In this document: positions 8,673-17,164 of the stretch, piece by piece
Layout: every line of letters starts with the position of its first letter
Numbering within the stretch: the stretch's first letter is position 1
Origin: Lachnospiraceae bacterium
Lineage (GTDB): Bacteria; Bacillota; Clostridia; Lachnospirales; Lachnospiraceae
Direction: 5' to 3'
Assembly (NCBI GenBank): GCA_029005135.1
Contig: JAQXFO010000027.1
Span: 1 to 64,000, forward strand
Length of the DNA: 64,000 nt
Program-made: the position numbers and the translations under genes
The notes under the pieces: generated by a model
What the model saw: the letters and a program-made list of their open reading frames with translations, nothing else
What the model was told of the DNA's origin: nothing
Databases searched by the model: none

Positions 8673-10772
8673 ATGGCTTCACGCAGAACACAACCGATTC
8701 GGAAAATGAACGGCCGAATGAGGCGAAAACTGGCAGCGCTGTTTTGCGGCGTTGTTCTGGTTTTGATAGGCCTCATCGGCCGTATTACGTATATTAATGC
8801 CGAGAACGGCGATCAGTACGCCCGTCAGGTCCTGGCTCAGTCCCAGGGCGGCTACGGCAGCACCACGCTGCCCTTCAAGAGGGGCGATATCCTTGATGCC
8901 AACGGTCTGACTCTGGCCACCTCGGAAAAACGCTATCATGTCATCCTGGACTGCAAGGTTGTCAATTCCAGTGAGGCTTATCTTGAACCGACGGTCGAAG
9001 CCCTCGAAACGGTCTTCGACATCGACACCGTCGGTGTGAGGGCTCTCCTGAGCGATGAGAAGACAGCTTCGTCACAGTATCAGGTCATCCTTCGCAATAT
9101 CACCGTCGAACAGAAGGCGGCCTGGTCTTCCTATAAGAAACCGGACAATTGGGACGATTTGCCGGCGGAACAGAAGAAGGAAAAAAATGCCATTCAGGGC
9201 GTCTGGTTTGAGGAGACCTATGTCCGTGTCTATCCTTACGGGGCTCTCGCCTGCGATGTCATCGGCTTTACCAACGGAGATAATTCCGCTGACTGGGGTA
9301 TCGAAGGCTACTACAGCAACACGCTGAACGGCGTGGACGGCCGCAAGTTCGGGCACTGGGACGATAATGATGATCTGACCCAGACCATTATCCAGCCCCG
9401 GGACGGCCAGTCTGTCGTCACCACCCTGGATGCCAATATTCAGCAGATATTGGAAAAGGAGATCGCTCATTTCAACGAAGCCTACAAAGACGGGCCTTAC
9501 AACACCGGCAAAGGCGCTCAGAATGTGGGCGTTATTGTCATGGATCCCAATAATGGTGAGATCCTCGGCATGGCGAGCTCCGACAGCTACGATCTCAATA
9601 ATCCCCGGGATCTGACGCCCTTTTATGCCGAGGAGGCTCTCGCGAATATGTCCGACGAGGATAAGGTGGCGGCCCTTCAGGCCATCTGGCGCAATTACTG
9701 CATCAGCGACGCCTATGAACCGGGCTCTGTTTTCAAGCCGGTCACCATGGCTGCCGCACTGGAGAGCGGGACGCTGACCGGCAGTGAGACCTATGACTGC
9801 GACGGCGGTGAAAATGTCTCGGGTACCTATATCAAATGTTCCGAGGTCACCGGTCACGGCCTTGAGACGAACAGCGATGTGATCCGGAATTCCTGCAACG
9901 ATGCTATGATGCAGATCGCCGCGAAAATGGGTGTGGACAGTTTCTGTGACTATCAGCAGCTGTTTAATTTCGGCAGCCGTACCGGTATCGATCTGTCCGG
10001 CGAGGCCTCGGGTCTTCTCTTTGATCCGGCGACGATGGGCAGCGTCGATCTGGCCACCTCCTCCTTCGGTCAGGGCTTTACCTGCACGATGATTCAGGAA
10101 GCGGCGGCAGTGGCCTCTGTCATCAACGGCGGCTATTATTATCAGCCTCATCTGGTGAGCCGCATTCTCAATGCCGAGGGCAAAACGGTCAAGACCATCG
10201 AGCCTGTGCTTCTCAAGCAGACGGTTTCCAATGAGGTCTCGGAGGAAGTCCGTTCTTATATGAAGGCCGCTGTTGAAGGCGGTTCCGCCATCTACAGCAA
10301 GGTCAACGGCTATTCCATGGGCGGCAAGACAGGAACAGCCCAGAAGCTGCCCCGCGGCAACGGCAAATACCTCGTTTCCTATATCGGCTTTGCACCGGCG
10401 GACGATCCGCAGGTTCTGATCTATGTGGTCATCGATGAGCCGAATATCGCCAACCAGGCCGACAGCCGTTTTCCGCAGTGGATTGCCAACAACGTGCTGA
10501 CGGAGATCCTGCCGTATCTCAACATTTTCCCGGACGAAGCGCTGACGGAGCCGGATCCGACCCTTTTTGACCCGTCCTATGCCGATGAAAGAAACGGGGC
10601 GGAGGGAGAGGAGGCAGTGCCCGATCCTGACAATGCGGAAAACGATACGCCGGCCGATACCAATGTCCCGGCCATCACCGCACCCGATACTGACCGCAAC
10701 GAAGATCCCGAAGGCGGCAATACGCCCGAGGATGACGGAGTTACCAATGATGAAGCCGCCCGCTATGAATGA
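8673..10772 (+). CDS. class B penicillin-binding protein (FtsI/SpoVD type)
   Basis: A 699-residue peptidoglycan DD-transpeptidase. An N-terminal membrane anchor (about residues 20-40, FCGVVLVLIGLIGRITYI) leads into a PBP dimerisation domain (FKRGDILDANGLTLATS). The catalytic domain shows SVFK with the nucleophile at Ser352, SCN at about 407 and KTGT at about 552. No PASTA repeats are seen; instead a Pro/Asp/Glu-rich low-complexity tail of about 80 residues ends the protein. Position in the dcw cluster indicates septal crosslinking. Its stop codon lies inside the loop of the following terminator. Confidence 0.93.
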   Translation: MASRRTQPIRKMNGRMRRKLAALFCGVVLVLIGLIGRITYINAENGDQYARQVLAQSQGGYGSTTLPFKRGDILDANGLTLATSEKRYHVILDCKVVNSSEAYLEPTVEALETVFDIDTVGVRALLSDEKTASSQYQVILRNITVEQKAAWSSYKKPDNWDDLPAEQKKEKNAIQGVWFEETYVRVYPYGALACDVIGFTNGDNSADWGIEGYYSNTLNGVDGRKFGHWDDNDDLTQTIIQPRDGQSVVTTLDANIQQILEKEIAHFNEAYKDGPYNTGKGAQNVGVIVMDPNNGEILGMASSDSYDLNNPRDLTPFYAEEALANMSDEDKVAALQAIWRNYCISDAYEPGSVFKPVTMAAALESGTLTGSETYDCDGGENVSGTYIKCSEVTGHGLETNSDVIRNSCNDAMMQIAAKMGVDSFCDYQQLFNFGSRTGIDLSGEASGLLFDPATMGSVDLATSSFGQGFTCTMIQEAAAVASVINGGYYYQPHLVSRILNAEGKTVKTIEPVLLKQTVSNEVSEEVRSYMKAAVEGGSAIYSKVNGYSMGGKTGTAQKLPRGNGKYLVSYIGFAPADDPQVLIYVVIDEPNIANQADSRFPQWIANNVLTEILPYLNIFPDEALTEPDPTLFDPSYADERNGAEGEEAVPDPDNAENDTPADTNVPAITAPDTDRNEDPEGGNTPEDDGVTNDEAARYE

Positions 10773-10787
10773 GCCGGCGGCTTTTTT
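10753..10787 (+). terminator. intrinsic terminator overlapping the end of the PBP gene
   Basis: AAGCCGCC (10753-10760) pairs with GGCGGCTT (10776-10783), followed by a T run. The PBP stop codon (10770-10772) is in the loop. It splits the dcw cluster into at least two transcription units. Confidence 0.85.
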
Positions 10788-10821
10788 CGCGGTATCGCGT
10801 ATTCCGAAGACCGTCTTTGTG

Positions 10822-10830
10822 TGGTATGAT
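10822..10830 (+). promoter_or_regulatory. extended -10 promoter upstream of mraY
   Basis: TGGTATGAT at 10822-10830 is an extended -10 (TGnTATGAT) with no convincing -35. It lies between the PBP terminator and mraY, 36 bases before the mraY start. Confidence 0.6.
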
Positions 10831-10866
10831 AGTACAGTTTAGAAAACAAGGAAAAGGAATGGTATT

Positions 10867-11823
10867 ATGGCAATCTCACAAGTGGTAATTCCGGCAGTGG
10901 CCGCGTTTCTCATCAGTGCGCTTCTGGGCCCGGTGATCATCCCCGTCCTGACGCGTCTGAAGATGGATCAGACGGAGAGGGCTCTGGGAGTCAAATCCCA
11001 TCTGGCTAAGGCCGGCACCCCCACCATGGGCGGCATCATGATCCTGATTGCGGCGGCAGCGGCAGCCCTGTTTTATATTCCCGCCTATCCCCGGATCGGA
11101 CCGGTGCTTTTTCTGACGGTCGCCTTTGGTCTCATAGGCTTTCTGGATGATTATCTCAAAGTCGTCAAGAAGCGCTCCGACGGCCTTATCGCATGGCAAA
11201 AGCTGCTGCTGCAGATCGCGGTCACGGCTGTTTTCTATGTGTATATGTCCCAAAGCGGCATTTCGCTGGCTCTGCGTGTGCCCTTCACCCATGGCAGTAC
11301 GATCGATATCGGCTTCCTGGCGGTGCCCCTTCTCTTTGTCGCGGTGATCGGTACCGTCAACGGCACGAATTTCACCGACGGTGTGGACGGCCTGGCTTCT
11401 TCGGTGACGGTGGTCGTGGCCTTCTTCTTCGTGATCAGTTCCCTCCTTCTGGAGGCCGGCGTGGAGCCGCTGGCGGCGGCCATGGCCGGTGCCCTGATGG
11501 GCTTTCTGGTTCACAATGCCCATCCCGCCAGGGTGTTCATGGGAGATACCGGCTCTTTAGCCTTGGGCGGCTTTGTGGCCGGCTGTGCCTATATGATGAA
11601 TATGCCGCTCTATATCGTGATCGTCGGCCTGATCTATCTGATCGAAGTTCTGTCGGTCATGATGCAGGTCACGTATTTTAAAGCAACCCACGGTAAGCGC
11701 ATTTTCAAAATGGCGCCTATCCACCATCATTTTGAGCTTTGCGGCTGGTCAGAGACCCGCGTTGTCACGAACTTCACCGTAGTGACAGTTCTCCTCTCCC
11801 TGCTGGCTGTTCTGGCCCTTTAA
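10867..11823 (+). CDS. mraY: phospho-N-acetylmuramoyl-pentapeptide-transferase
   Basis: A 318-residue polytopic enzyme that makes lipid I from UDP-MurNAc-pentapeptide and undecaprenyl phosphate. Motifs include GTPTMGGIMIL (here AGTPTMGG), FGLIGFLDDYLKV with the conserved DD, NGTNFTDGVDGLA, FMGDTGSLALGG and MAPIHHHFE. About ten hydrophobic segments are present. murD follows at 15 bases. Confidence 0.97.
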   Translation: MAISQVVIPAVAAFLISALLGPVIIPVLTRLKMDQTERALGVKSHLAKAGTPTMGGIMILIAAAAAALFYIPAYPRIGPVLFLTVAFGLIGFLDDYLKVVKKRSDGLIAWQKLLLQIAVTAVFYVYMSQSGISLALRVPFTHGSTIDIGFLAVPLLFVAVIGTVNGTNFTDGVDGLASSVTVVVAFFFVISSLLLEAGVEPLAAAMAGALMGFLVHNAHPARVFMGDTGSLALGGFVAGCAYMMNMPLYIVIVGLIYLIEVLSVMMQVTYFKATHGKRIFKMAPIHHHFELCGWSETRVVTNFTVVTVLLSLLAVLAL

Positions 11824-11838
11824 GGAGATGACACGATC

Positions 11839-13140
11839 ATGACATTATCAGGTAAAAAAGTACTGGTCTACGGCACCGGCAAAAGCGGGCAGGGAGCCGC
11901 GGCGCTGCTTCGGGAGACGGGGGCCGAGCCCCTTTTCTATGACGATGCGATGGGCGGGCTGCCCGCCGCTGTCGAAGGGTGTGATCTGGCGGTTCTGAGC
12001 CCGGGAGTGCCGGTTGAGGCACCGCGCGTTCAGGAGCTCCGCCGCAGGGGTATCCGCGTGATCGGTGAGGTCGAGCTGGCCTGGGAGACCGGCCGCGGCC
12101 GTGTCTTCGCGATCACGGGAACCAACGGCAAGACGACGACCACGACGCTTCTGGGTGAGATCATGAAAGCTGCCGCAGCCTCGGTCTTCGTCGTCGGCAA
12201 TATCGGGACCCCCTACACCTCGGCGGCCCTTCAGACCCGCGATGACAGCGTCATCGTGGCCGAGATCTCCAGCTTCCAGCTGGAGACCGTCGATACCTTC
12301 CATCCGGTGGTGACAGCTATCCTCAATATTACGGAGGATCATCTGAACCGGCATCATACGATGGCCGAATACAGCCGCGTGAAGGAGAGTATCACCGCCA
12401 ATCAGACGAAGGCGGACGTCTGCGTGCTGAATTTCGAGGATGAGGAGCTTCGCCGTTTTGGCGCGGCCTGCCCCGCCCGCGTGATCTGGTTCTCTTCGGA
12501 AAGAGAACTGGAAGAGGGCTTTTTCCTGAGAGACGGCGCCATTTGGCACGCCGAAAACGGGAAAGAGGAAGCGGTGCTGCCCACCGACGAGATTCAGATC
12601 ATCGGTATCCACAATTACGAAAACGTTATGGCTGCTATGGCGATGGCCTATGCCGGCGGAGTGCCGATGCCGCTGATCTGCGATGTGGTCCGGGCCTTCA
12701 GGGCGGTGGAGCACCGCATTGAATATGTCGGCAAAAAGCGAGGTGTCGTCTGGTACAACGATTCCAAGGGCACCAATCCCGATGCCGCGATCAAAGGGAT
12801 CAAAGCCATGCGCTGGCCGACCTTCCTGATCGGCGGCGGCTATGACAAGGGAGCTGACTACAAGCCCTGGATCCGTGCTTTTGACGGTAAGGTCAAGGCT
12901 TTTCTTCTGGAGGGAAAGACCGCGGAGAACATCCGCCGGGATGCCCTGGACTGCGGTTTTCCGGAAGAGAAGATCGTGATGTGCGGCAGTATGACGGAGG
13001 CCATGCGTTATGCGGCCTCTCATGCCGAAGAGGGTGATGCCGTCCTTTTGTCGCCGGCATGCGCCAGCTGGGGCGAATTTCCCAACTACGAAGTCCGCGG
13101 CCGTGAATTCAAAGCCTTTTTTGAGAGTATCGACGGATGA
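11839..13140 (+). CDS. murD: UDP-N-acetylmuramoyl-L-alanine--D-glutamate ligase
   Basis: A 433-residue cytoplasmic Mur ligase adding D-Glu to UDP-MurNAc-L-Ala. The order is an N-terminal Rossmann-like domain (KKVLVYGTGKSGQGAAALL), a central ATPase with the P-loop AITGTNGKTTTTTLLGE and EISSFQLETVD, then the C-terminal ligase domain with HRIEYVGKKRGVVWYNDSKG. It overlaps ftsQ by 4 bases (ATGA). In related Clostridia ftsW and murG usually follow murD; both are absent here. Confidence 0.96.
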   Translation: MTLSGKKVLVYGTGKSGQGAAALLRETGAEPLFYDDAMGGLPAAVEGCDLAVLSPGVPVEAPRVQELRRRGIRVIGEVELAWETGRGRVFAITGTNGKTTTTTLLGEIMKAAAASVFVVGNIGTPYTSAALQTRDDSVIVAEISSFQLETVDTFHPVVTAILNITEDHLNRHHTMAEYSRVKESITANQTKADVCVLNFEDEELRRFGAACPARVIWFSSERELEEGFFLRDGAIWHAENGKEEAVLPTDEIQIIGIHNYENVMAAMAMAYAGGVPMPLICDVVRAFRAVEHRIEYVGKKRGVVWYNDSKGTNPDAAIKGIKAMRWPTFLIGGGYDKGADYKPWIRAFDGKVKAFLLEGKTAENIRRDALDCGFPEEKIVMCGSMTEAMRYAASHAEEGDAVLLSPACASWGEFPNYEVRGREFKAFFESIDG

Positions 13141-13934
13141 AAAAACGACGACAAAAAGACGCTCTGCCGGTCAGAGCTATCGTGATCTGGACGACGATAC
13201 TGTGCCTGCTGCTGGCTTTTTTTGCCGGGCTTCTGCTGTTTCGCGTCAAGAGGGTCGAGGTGACCGGCAACTGTCATTACACTGACAATGCCGTCGAAAC
13301 GGCTATTATCTCGGGTCCGCTGACGGCCAATACCCTGTTTCTCCGCCTGTTTCGGCACCATCCGTCGACGGGAGACGCGGCATTTATCGACAGCATCACC
13401 GTGGACTATGTTGACCGCCATACGATCCGTGTCCGTGTCTCAGAGATCAAACCGGTCTGCTGCTTTGAAGCTGACGGTCTTTACCGTTATCTCGATGAGA
13501 ACGGCGTGATCTGTGCCGTGTCGGCGATGCCGGAGAGCACCGAGATGCCCGATGAGACCTGCGATGACGGTCAGCCCCGGGATATCTTTATCATCCCCCT
13601 GGTGGAAGGTCTGCCTCTCGATAGCGAGGCGGCCTATGATACCGGCGAAGCCGTCATCACAGAGAACCGGTCCCTGTTTACCATGCTGGGTTCGATTTCG
13701 TCGATGATCAACAAGAACGGCATCATACCGGACCGGTTGATTATCGGTGAGGATGGCACGGTTACGATGATCTGCGGCACTATCACCGTCCTGCTTGGCG
13801 GCGACGAGCATCTGGAGGAGAAGCTCGGCGAACTGGGCGGTATCCTGGAAAGTGCGGAGGGGCTTTCGGGGACGCTTCATCTTGAAAATTTCGACGGATC
13901 CCAGAACAGGATCATTTTCGACAAGGCTTCATAA
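13137..13934 (+). CDS. ftsQ: FtsQ/DivIB-type cell division protein
   Basis: A 265-residue bitopic division protein. A short basic cytoplasmic tail is followed by a membrane span at about residues 14-35 (AIVIWTTILCLLLAFFAGLL), a POTRA domain starting at about 38 (VKRVEVTGNCHYTDNAVETA), and the extracytoplasmic beta-domain. It links FtsL/DivIC and the septal transpeptidase. The gene overlaps murD by 4 bases and ends before a terminator, so ftsZ is transcribed separately. Confidence 0.88.
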   Translation: MKKRRQKDALPVRAIVIWTTILCLLLAFFAGLLLFRVKRVEVTGNCHYTDNAVETAIISGPLTANTLFLRLFRHHPSTGDAAFIDSITVDYVDRHTIRVRVSEIKPVCCFEADGLYRYLDENGVICAVSAMPESTEMPDETCDDGQPRDIFIIPLVEGLPLDSEAAYDTGEAVITENRSLFTMLGSISSMINKNGIIPDRLIIGEDGTVTMICGTITVLLGGDEHLEEKLGELGGILESAEGLSGTLHLENFDGSQNRIIFDKAS

Positions 13935-13943
13935 CAGACTGAC

Positions 13944-13971
13944 AGGCGGCCCGGACAGGAGCCGCCTTTTT
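13944..13971 (+). terminator. intrinsic terminator after ftsQ
   Basis: GGCGGC (13945-13950) and GCCGCC (13961-13966) pair across a 10-base loop and are followed by TTTTT. It ends the mraY-murD-ftsQ unit. Further GC-rich dyads lie between it and the ftsZ promoter. Confidence 0.8.
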
Positions 13972-14051
13972 CATGCCGGACCGGCCGGCGCGGCTCAGCC
14001 GGCGGGTCCCGGTGACGCCGGCCGGAGAGAGCGCCGAGTTGCAAAAATCTC

Positions 14052-14080
14052 TTGATTATTACCAATAAAGCTTTTAGAAT
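14052..14080 (+). promoter_or_regulatory. promoter of ftsZ
   Basis: TTGATT (14052-14057), a 17-base spacer and TAGAAT (14075-14080). It lies about 85 bases before ftsZ in an AT-rich leader. Confidence 0.75.
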
Positions 14081-14164
14081 ATAAATGTATTTTTATGTAA
14101 ATCCGGCTCTTGTCCCGAGACATACATAAAAGGGGAGTATTCCTGAATAAAGGAGGAATTAGCA

Positions 14165-15307
14165 TTGTTAGAAATTACGACCAATGAATCAGAAGCCGCG
14201 GCAAAGATAATCGTAGTAGGTGTCGGCGGTGCCGGTAATAATGCCGTCAACCGTATGGTTGATGAAGCCATCGGCGGCGTTGAATTCGTCGGTGTCAATA
14301 CAGATAAACAGGCTCTTGCTCTCTGCAAGGCCCCGACCGTTATTCAGATCGGCGAGAAGGTGACCAAGGGTCTCGGTGCCGGTGCCAAACCGGAGGTCGG
14401 CGAACAGGCCGCTACCGAGAGCGCCGATGAAATCCGTCAGGCCCTGATGGGGGCCGATATGGTCTTCGTTACCTGCGGTATGGGCGGCGGCACGGGTACC
14501 GGCGGTGCCCCGGTCGTGGCCGGTATTGCCAAGGAACTGGGCTGCCTGACCGTCGGTGTCGTTACGAAGCCCTTCCGTTTTGAGGCAAAGACCCGCATGA
14601 ACAATGCCCTGCAGGGGATTGAGAAGCTAAAGGAGAACGTGGACACGCTCATCGTTATCCCGAACGATAAGCTGCTGGAGATCGTGGATCGCCGGACAAC
14701 GATGCCGGAAGCCCTGAAGAAGGCTGATGAGGTCCTTCAGCAGGCGGTGCAGGGCATCACGGATCTGATCAACCTGCCGGCTCTTATCAATCTTGACTTT
14801 GCCGATGTTCAGACCGTCATGACCAACGGCGGTGTGGCTCATATCGGTATCGGCGAGGCCAAGGGCGACGACAAGGCCCTGGAAGCTGTCCAGCAGGCTG
14901 TCGACAGCCCGCTTCTTGAGACCACCATTACGGGTGCCAAGAACGTCATCATCAACATCCACGGCGATATCTCCCTGATGGATGCCAACGATGCGGCCAC
15001 CTATGTTCAGGATCTGACAGGCGAAGAAGCCAATATCATCTTCGGTGCCATGTATGACGATTCTCAGGTGGATGCCTGCAGCATCACTGTTATCGCCACC
15101 GGCCTTCAGGACGGCAGCAGCCGCCAGACCGGCAAGAGCGCCCCGCTTTTCACCGGAGCGCCCGCTTCCCAGTCGGTGAAGCGTCAGAGCTATTATCAGG
15201 CACCGGTCGCCGAGAAGGCTCCGATGAACCTGCAGCAGCCTGTGGTGAACTCTTCAGTCCAGAAGAAGGATATCCAGATCCCGGATTTTCTTCGGAACAG
15301 GAAGTAA
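14165..15307 (+). CDS. ftsZ: cell division protein FtsZ
   Basis: A 380-residue tubulin-like GTPase that forms the Z ring. Motifs include [31 protein letters not shown] (the tubulin signature, binding GTP), the NLDFADV T7 loop that completes the catalytic site of the neighbouring subunit, and a conserved C-terminal peptide ([14 protein letters not shown]) for FtsA/SepF-type partners. Translation starts at a TTG (14165) behind a perfect AAAGGAGG. ftsA does not precede it, as is usual in many Clostridia. Confidence 0.97.
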   Translation: MLEITTNESEAAAKIIVVGVGGAGNNAVNRMVDEAIGGVEFVGVNTDKQALALCKAPTVIQIGEKVTKGLGAGAKPEVGEQAATESADEIRQALMGADMVFVTCGMGGGTGTGGAPVVAGIAKELGCLTVGVVTKPFRFEAKTRMNNALQGIEKLKENVDTLIVIPNDKLLEIVDRRTTMPEALKKADEVLQQAVQGITDLINLPALINLDFADVQTVMTNGGVAHIGIGEAKGDDKALEAVQQAVDSPLLETTITGAKNVIINIHGDISLMDANDAATYVQDLTGEEANIIFGAMYDDSQVDACSITVIATGLQDGSSRQTGKSAPLFTGAPASQSVKRQSYYQAPVAEKAPMNLQQPVVNSSVQKKDIQIPDFLRNRK

Positions 15308-15310
15308 TCT

Positions 15311-15760
15311 ATGAAGTGCCCATTTTGCGGACATGACAACACACGGGTCGTGGATTCACGGCCCGTTGATGATAATACGGCCATTCGCCGCCGCCGTATG
15401 TGCGACGAGTGCGGCAAGCGCTTCACCTCCTATGAGAAAGCGGAGACGATTCCTCTGATCGTGATCAAGAAGGATGAGAACCGGGAGCAGTTTAACCGCA
15501 GTAAGATCGAAGCCGGTGTGCTGCGCGCCTGTCATAAGCGTCCTATCTCGGCCAAGCAGGTGACGGCTCTGGTGGATGATGTGGAAAATGAGGTCTACAA
15601 TCTCAATCTCCGCGAGATCCCCAGCGCCCGTATCGGTGCCATCGTGATGGACCGCATTAAAGATCTCGATCCGGTGGCCTACGTCCGATTCGCCAGCGTT
15701 TACCGCGAATTCAAGGACGTCAACACCTTCATGGACGAATTGAAAAAGTTCATCCAGTAG
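15311..15760 (+). CDS. nrdR: transcriptional repressor NrdR
   Basis: A 149-residue zinc-ribbon/ATP-cone repressor of ribonucleotide reductase genes. The zinc ribbon uses CPFC (residues 3-6) and CDEC, followed by the RRRRMCDECGKRFTSYE signature. The ATP cone begins at PLIVIKKDENREQFNR. It starts 3 bases after ftsZ and is probably co-transcribed with it. Confidence 0.97.
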   Translation: MKCPFCGHDNTRVVDSRPVDDNTAIRRRRMCDECGKRFTSYEKAETIPLIVIKKDENREQFNRSKIEAGVLRACHKRPISAKQVTALVDDVENEVYNLNLREIPSARIGAIVMDRIKDLDPVAYVRFASVYREFKDVNTFMDELKKFIQ

Positions 15761-15802
15761 GGCTTTTCACCGCGGATCGCTTTAGAAAAAGATTATGATG
15801 AT

Positions 15803-15850
15803 AAAAAAGCATGATATGGTATAATACTGACAGCCTGTCATGCTTTTTTT
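15803..15850 (+). terminator. terminator hairpin with a promoter -10 in its loop
   Basis: AAAAAAGCATGA (15803-15814) pairs with TCATGCTTTTTT (15838-15849), followed by T. The 23-base loop contains TGGTATAAT (15817-15825), an extended -10 for pyrH. The same DNA can therefore end the ftsZ-nrdR transcript and start the pyrH transcript. Confidence 0.7.
15817..15825 (+). promoter_or_regulatory. extended -10 promoter of pyrH
   Basis: TGGTATAAT is a perfect TGnTATAAT element about 75 bases upstream of pyrH. It sits in the loop of the preceding terminator. No consensus -35 is apparent, as expected for an extended -10 promoter. Confidence 0.7.
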
Positions 15851-15898
15851 ATTGCCGGGTCCGAAATGCGACTGACTGAGACAGGCAGGAGGATAATT

Positions 15899-16597
15899 AT
15901 GAACAAAAGATATCTGCTCAAGCTGAGCGGAGAAGCTCTCGCCGGAGAGAAAAAGACAGGGTTTGACGAGGCGACGGTCATTCGCGTCGCGGACCAGGTG
16001 AAGACCCTTGTCGATGAAGGCTGCCAGGTCGGTATCGTGATCGGCGGAGGCAATTTCTGGCGGGGCCGCAGCTCGGAGAATATCGACAGGACCAAGGCTG
16101 ATCAGATCGGCATGCTGGCTACCGTCATGAACTGCCTCTATGTCTCCGAGATCTTCCGTTCCCGGGGCATGAAGACGGGCATCCTGACACCCTTTGCCGT
16201 CGGTGCCTTTACGGAGCTTTTTTCCAAGGACAGAGCGCTGGCCGGTCTTAAAGGCGGCTGTGTCATGTTTTTCGCCGGCGGTATCGGCCATCCGTATTTT
16301 TCGACGGATACCGGCACGGTGCTGCGGGCTGTGGAGATCGAAGCGGATGAGATTTTGCTGGCCAAGTCGATCGACGGCGTCTATGACAGCGATCCGAAGA
16401 CGAATCCCGATGCGAAGAAGTTTGACACTATCAGCATCGATGAGGTCGTTGCCCGCGGACTGGGCGTGGTTGACGGCGCGGCCGCGATCCTGGCTAAGGA
16501 AAACCATATGCCGATGCGTGTGTTCCACCTCGGCGCTGACAACAGTATCATAAATGCTGCTCACGGTGTCGTGGACGGTACCGTCGTGACGGCATGA
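15899..16597 (+). CDS. pyrH: UMP kinase
   Basis: A 232-residue amino-acid-kinase-fold enzyme that phosphorylates UMP to UDP. Motifs are RYLLKLSGEALAG, VGIVIGGGNFWRG, FFAGGIGHPYFSTDTGTVLRA (typically GGTGNPFFTTDT) and LLAKSIDGVYDSDPKTNPDA. The ATG at 15899 follows AGGAGG and yields the normal N-terminus; the longer frame from 15866 adds nonconserved residues. It lies 12 bases before frr. Confidence 0.96.
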   Translation: MNKRYLLKLSGEALAGEKKTGFDEATVIRVADQVKTLVDEGCQVGIVIGGGNFWRGRSSENIDRTKADQIGMLATVMNCLYVSEIFRSRGMKTGILTPFAVGAFTELFSKDRALAGLKGGCVMFFAGGIGHPYFSTDTGTVLRAVEIEADEILLAKSIDGVYDSDPKTNPDAKKFDTISIDEVVARGLGVVDGAAAILAKENHMPMRVFHLGADNSIINAAHGVVDGTVVTA

Positions 16598-16609
16598 GGA
16601 GGATAAAAT

Positions 16610-17164
16610 ATGAGCGAAAAGACTAAGATTTATGAAGAGAAAATGCAGAAATCCCTGAAAAATCTTGACAAGGAATACGCCGGTATCCGTGCTGGCCGTG
16701 CCAATCCGCATGTTCTCGACAAGATCACCGTCGATTACTACGGATCACCGACATCCCTTCAGCAGATCGCCAATGTATCCGTACCGGAAGCCCGTATGAT
16801 CCAGATCGCGCCGTGGGAACCGAAGATGATCCGTGAAATCATCAAGGCGATCCAGACTTCCGATCTGGGCATCAACCCTGTGGATGACGGCAAGGTCGTC
16901 CGACTGATCTTCCCTGAACTGACGGAAGAGAGACGTAAGGCTCTGGCCAAGGATGTCAAGCATAAAGCCGAAGACACTAAGGTGGCCATCAGAAATATCC
17001 GCCGCGACGGTCTGGATGCCTGCAAGAAGATGAAAAAGCAGGACGGCATCTCCGAGGATGAGGTGGCCCAGATCGAAGACGAACTTGGCAAGCTGACTGA
17101 CAAGTATGTCAAGGAATGCGACAAAGCTATGGAAGCCAAGACCAAGGAGATTATGACCGTTTGA
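16610..17164 (+). CDS. frr: ribosome recycling factor
   Basis: A 184-residue helical protein that splits post-termination ribosomes with EF-G. It shows EEKMQKSLKNLDKEYAGIRA, GRANPHVLDKITVDYYGSPT, and NPVDDGKVVRLIFPELTEER, all typical of RRF. The stop overlaps the TTG start of dxr. Confidence 0.97.
   Translation: MSEKTKIYEEKMQKSLKNLDKEYAGIRAGRANPHVLDKITVDYYGSPTSLQQIANVSVPEARMIQIAPWEPKMIREIIKAIQTSDLGINPVDDGKVVRLIFPELTEERRKALAKDVKHKAEDTKVAIRNIRRDGLDACKKMKKQDGISEDEVAQIEDELGKLTDKYVKECDKAMEAKTKEIMTV

Noticed and set aside
14001..14040. GC-rich repeated CCGGC stretch before ftsZ
   Set aside because: It is local base bias between a terminator and a promoter. No regular array or spacer pattern that would suggest CRISPR or a functional repeat.
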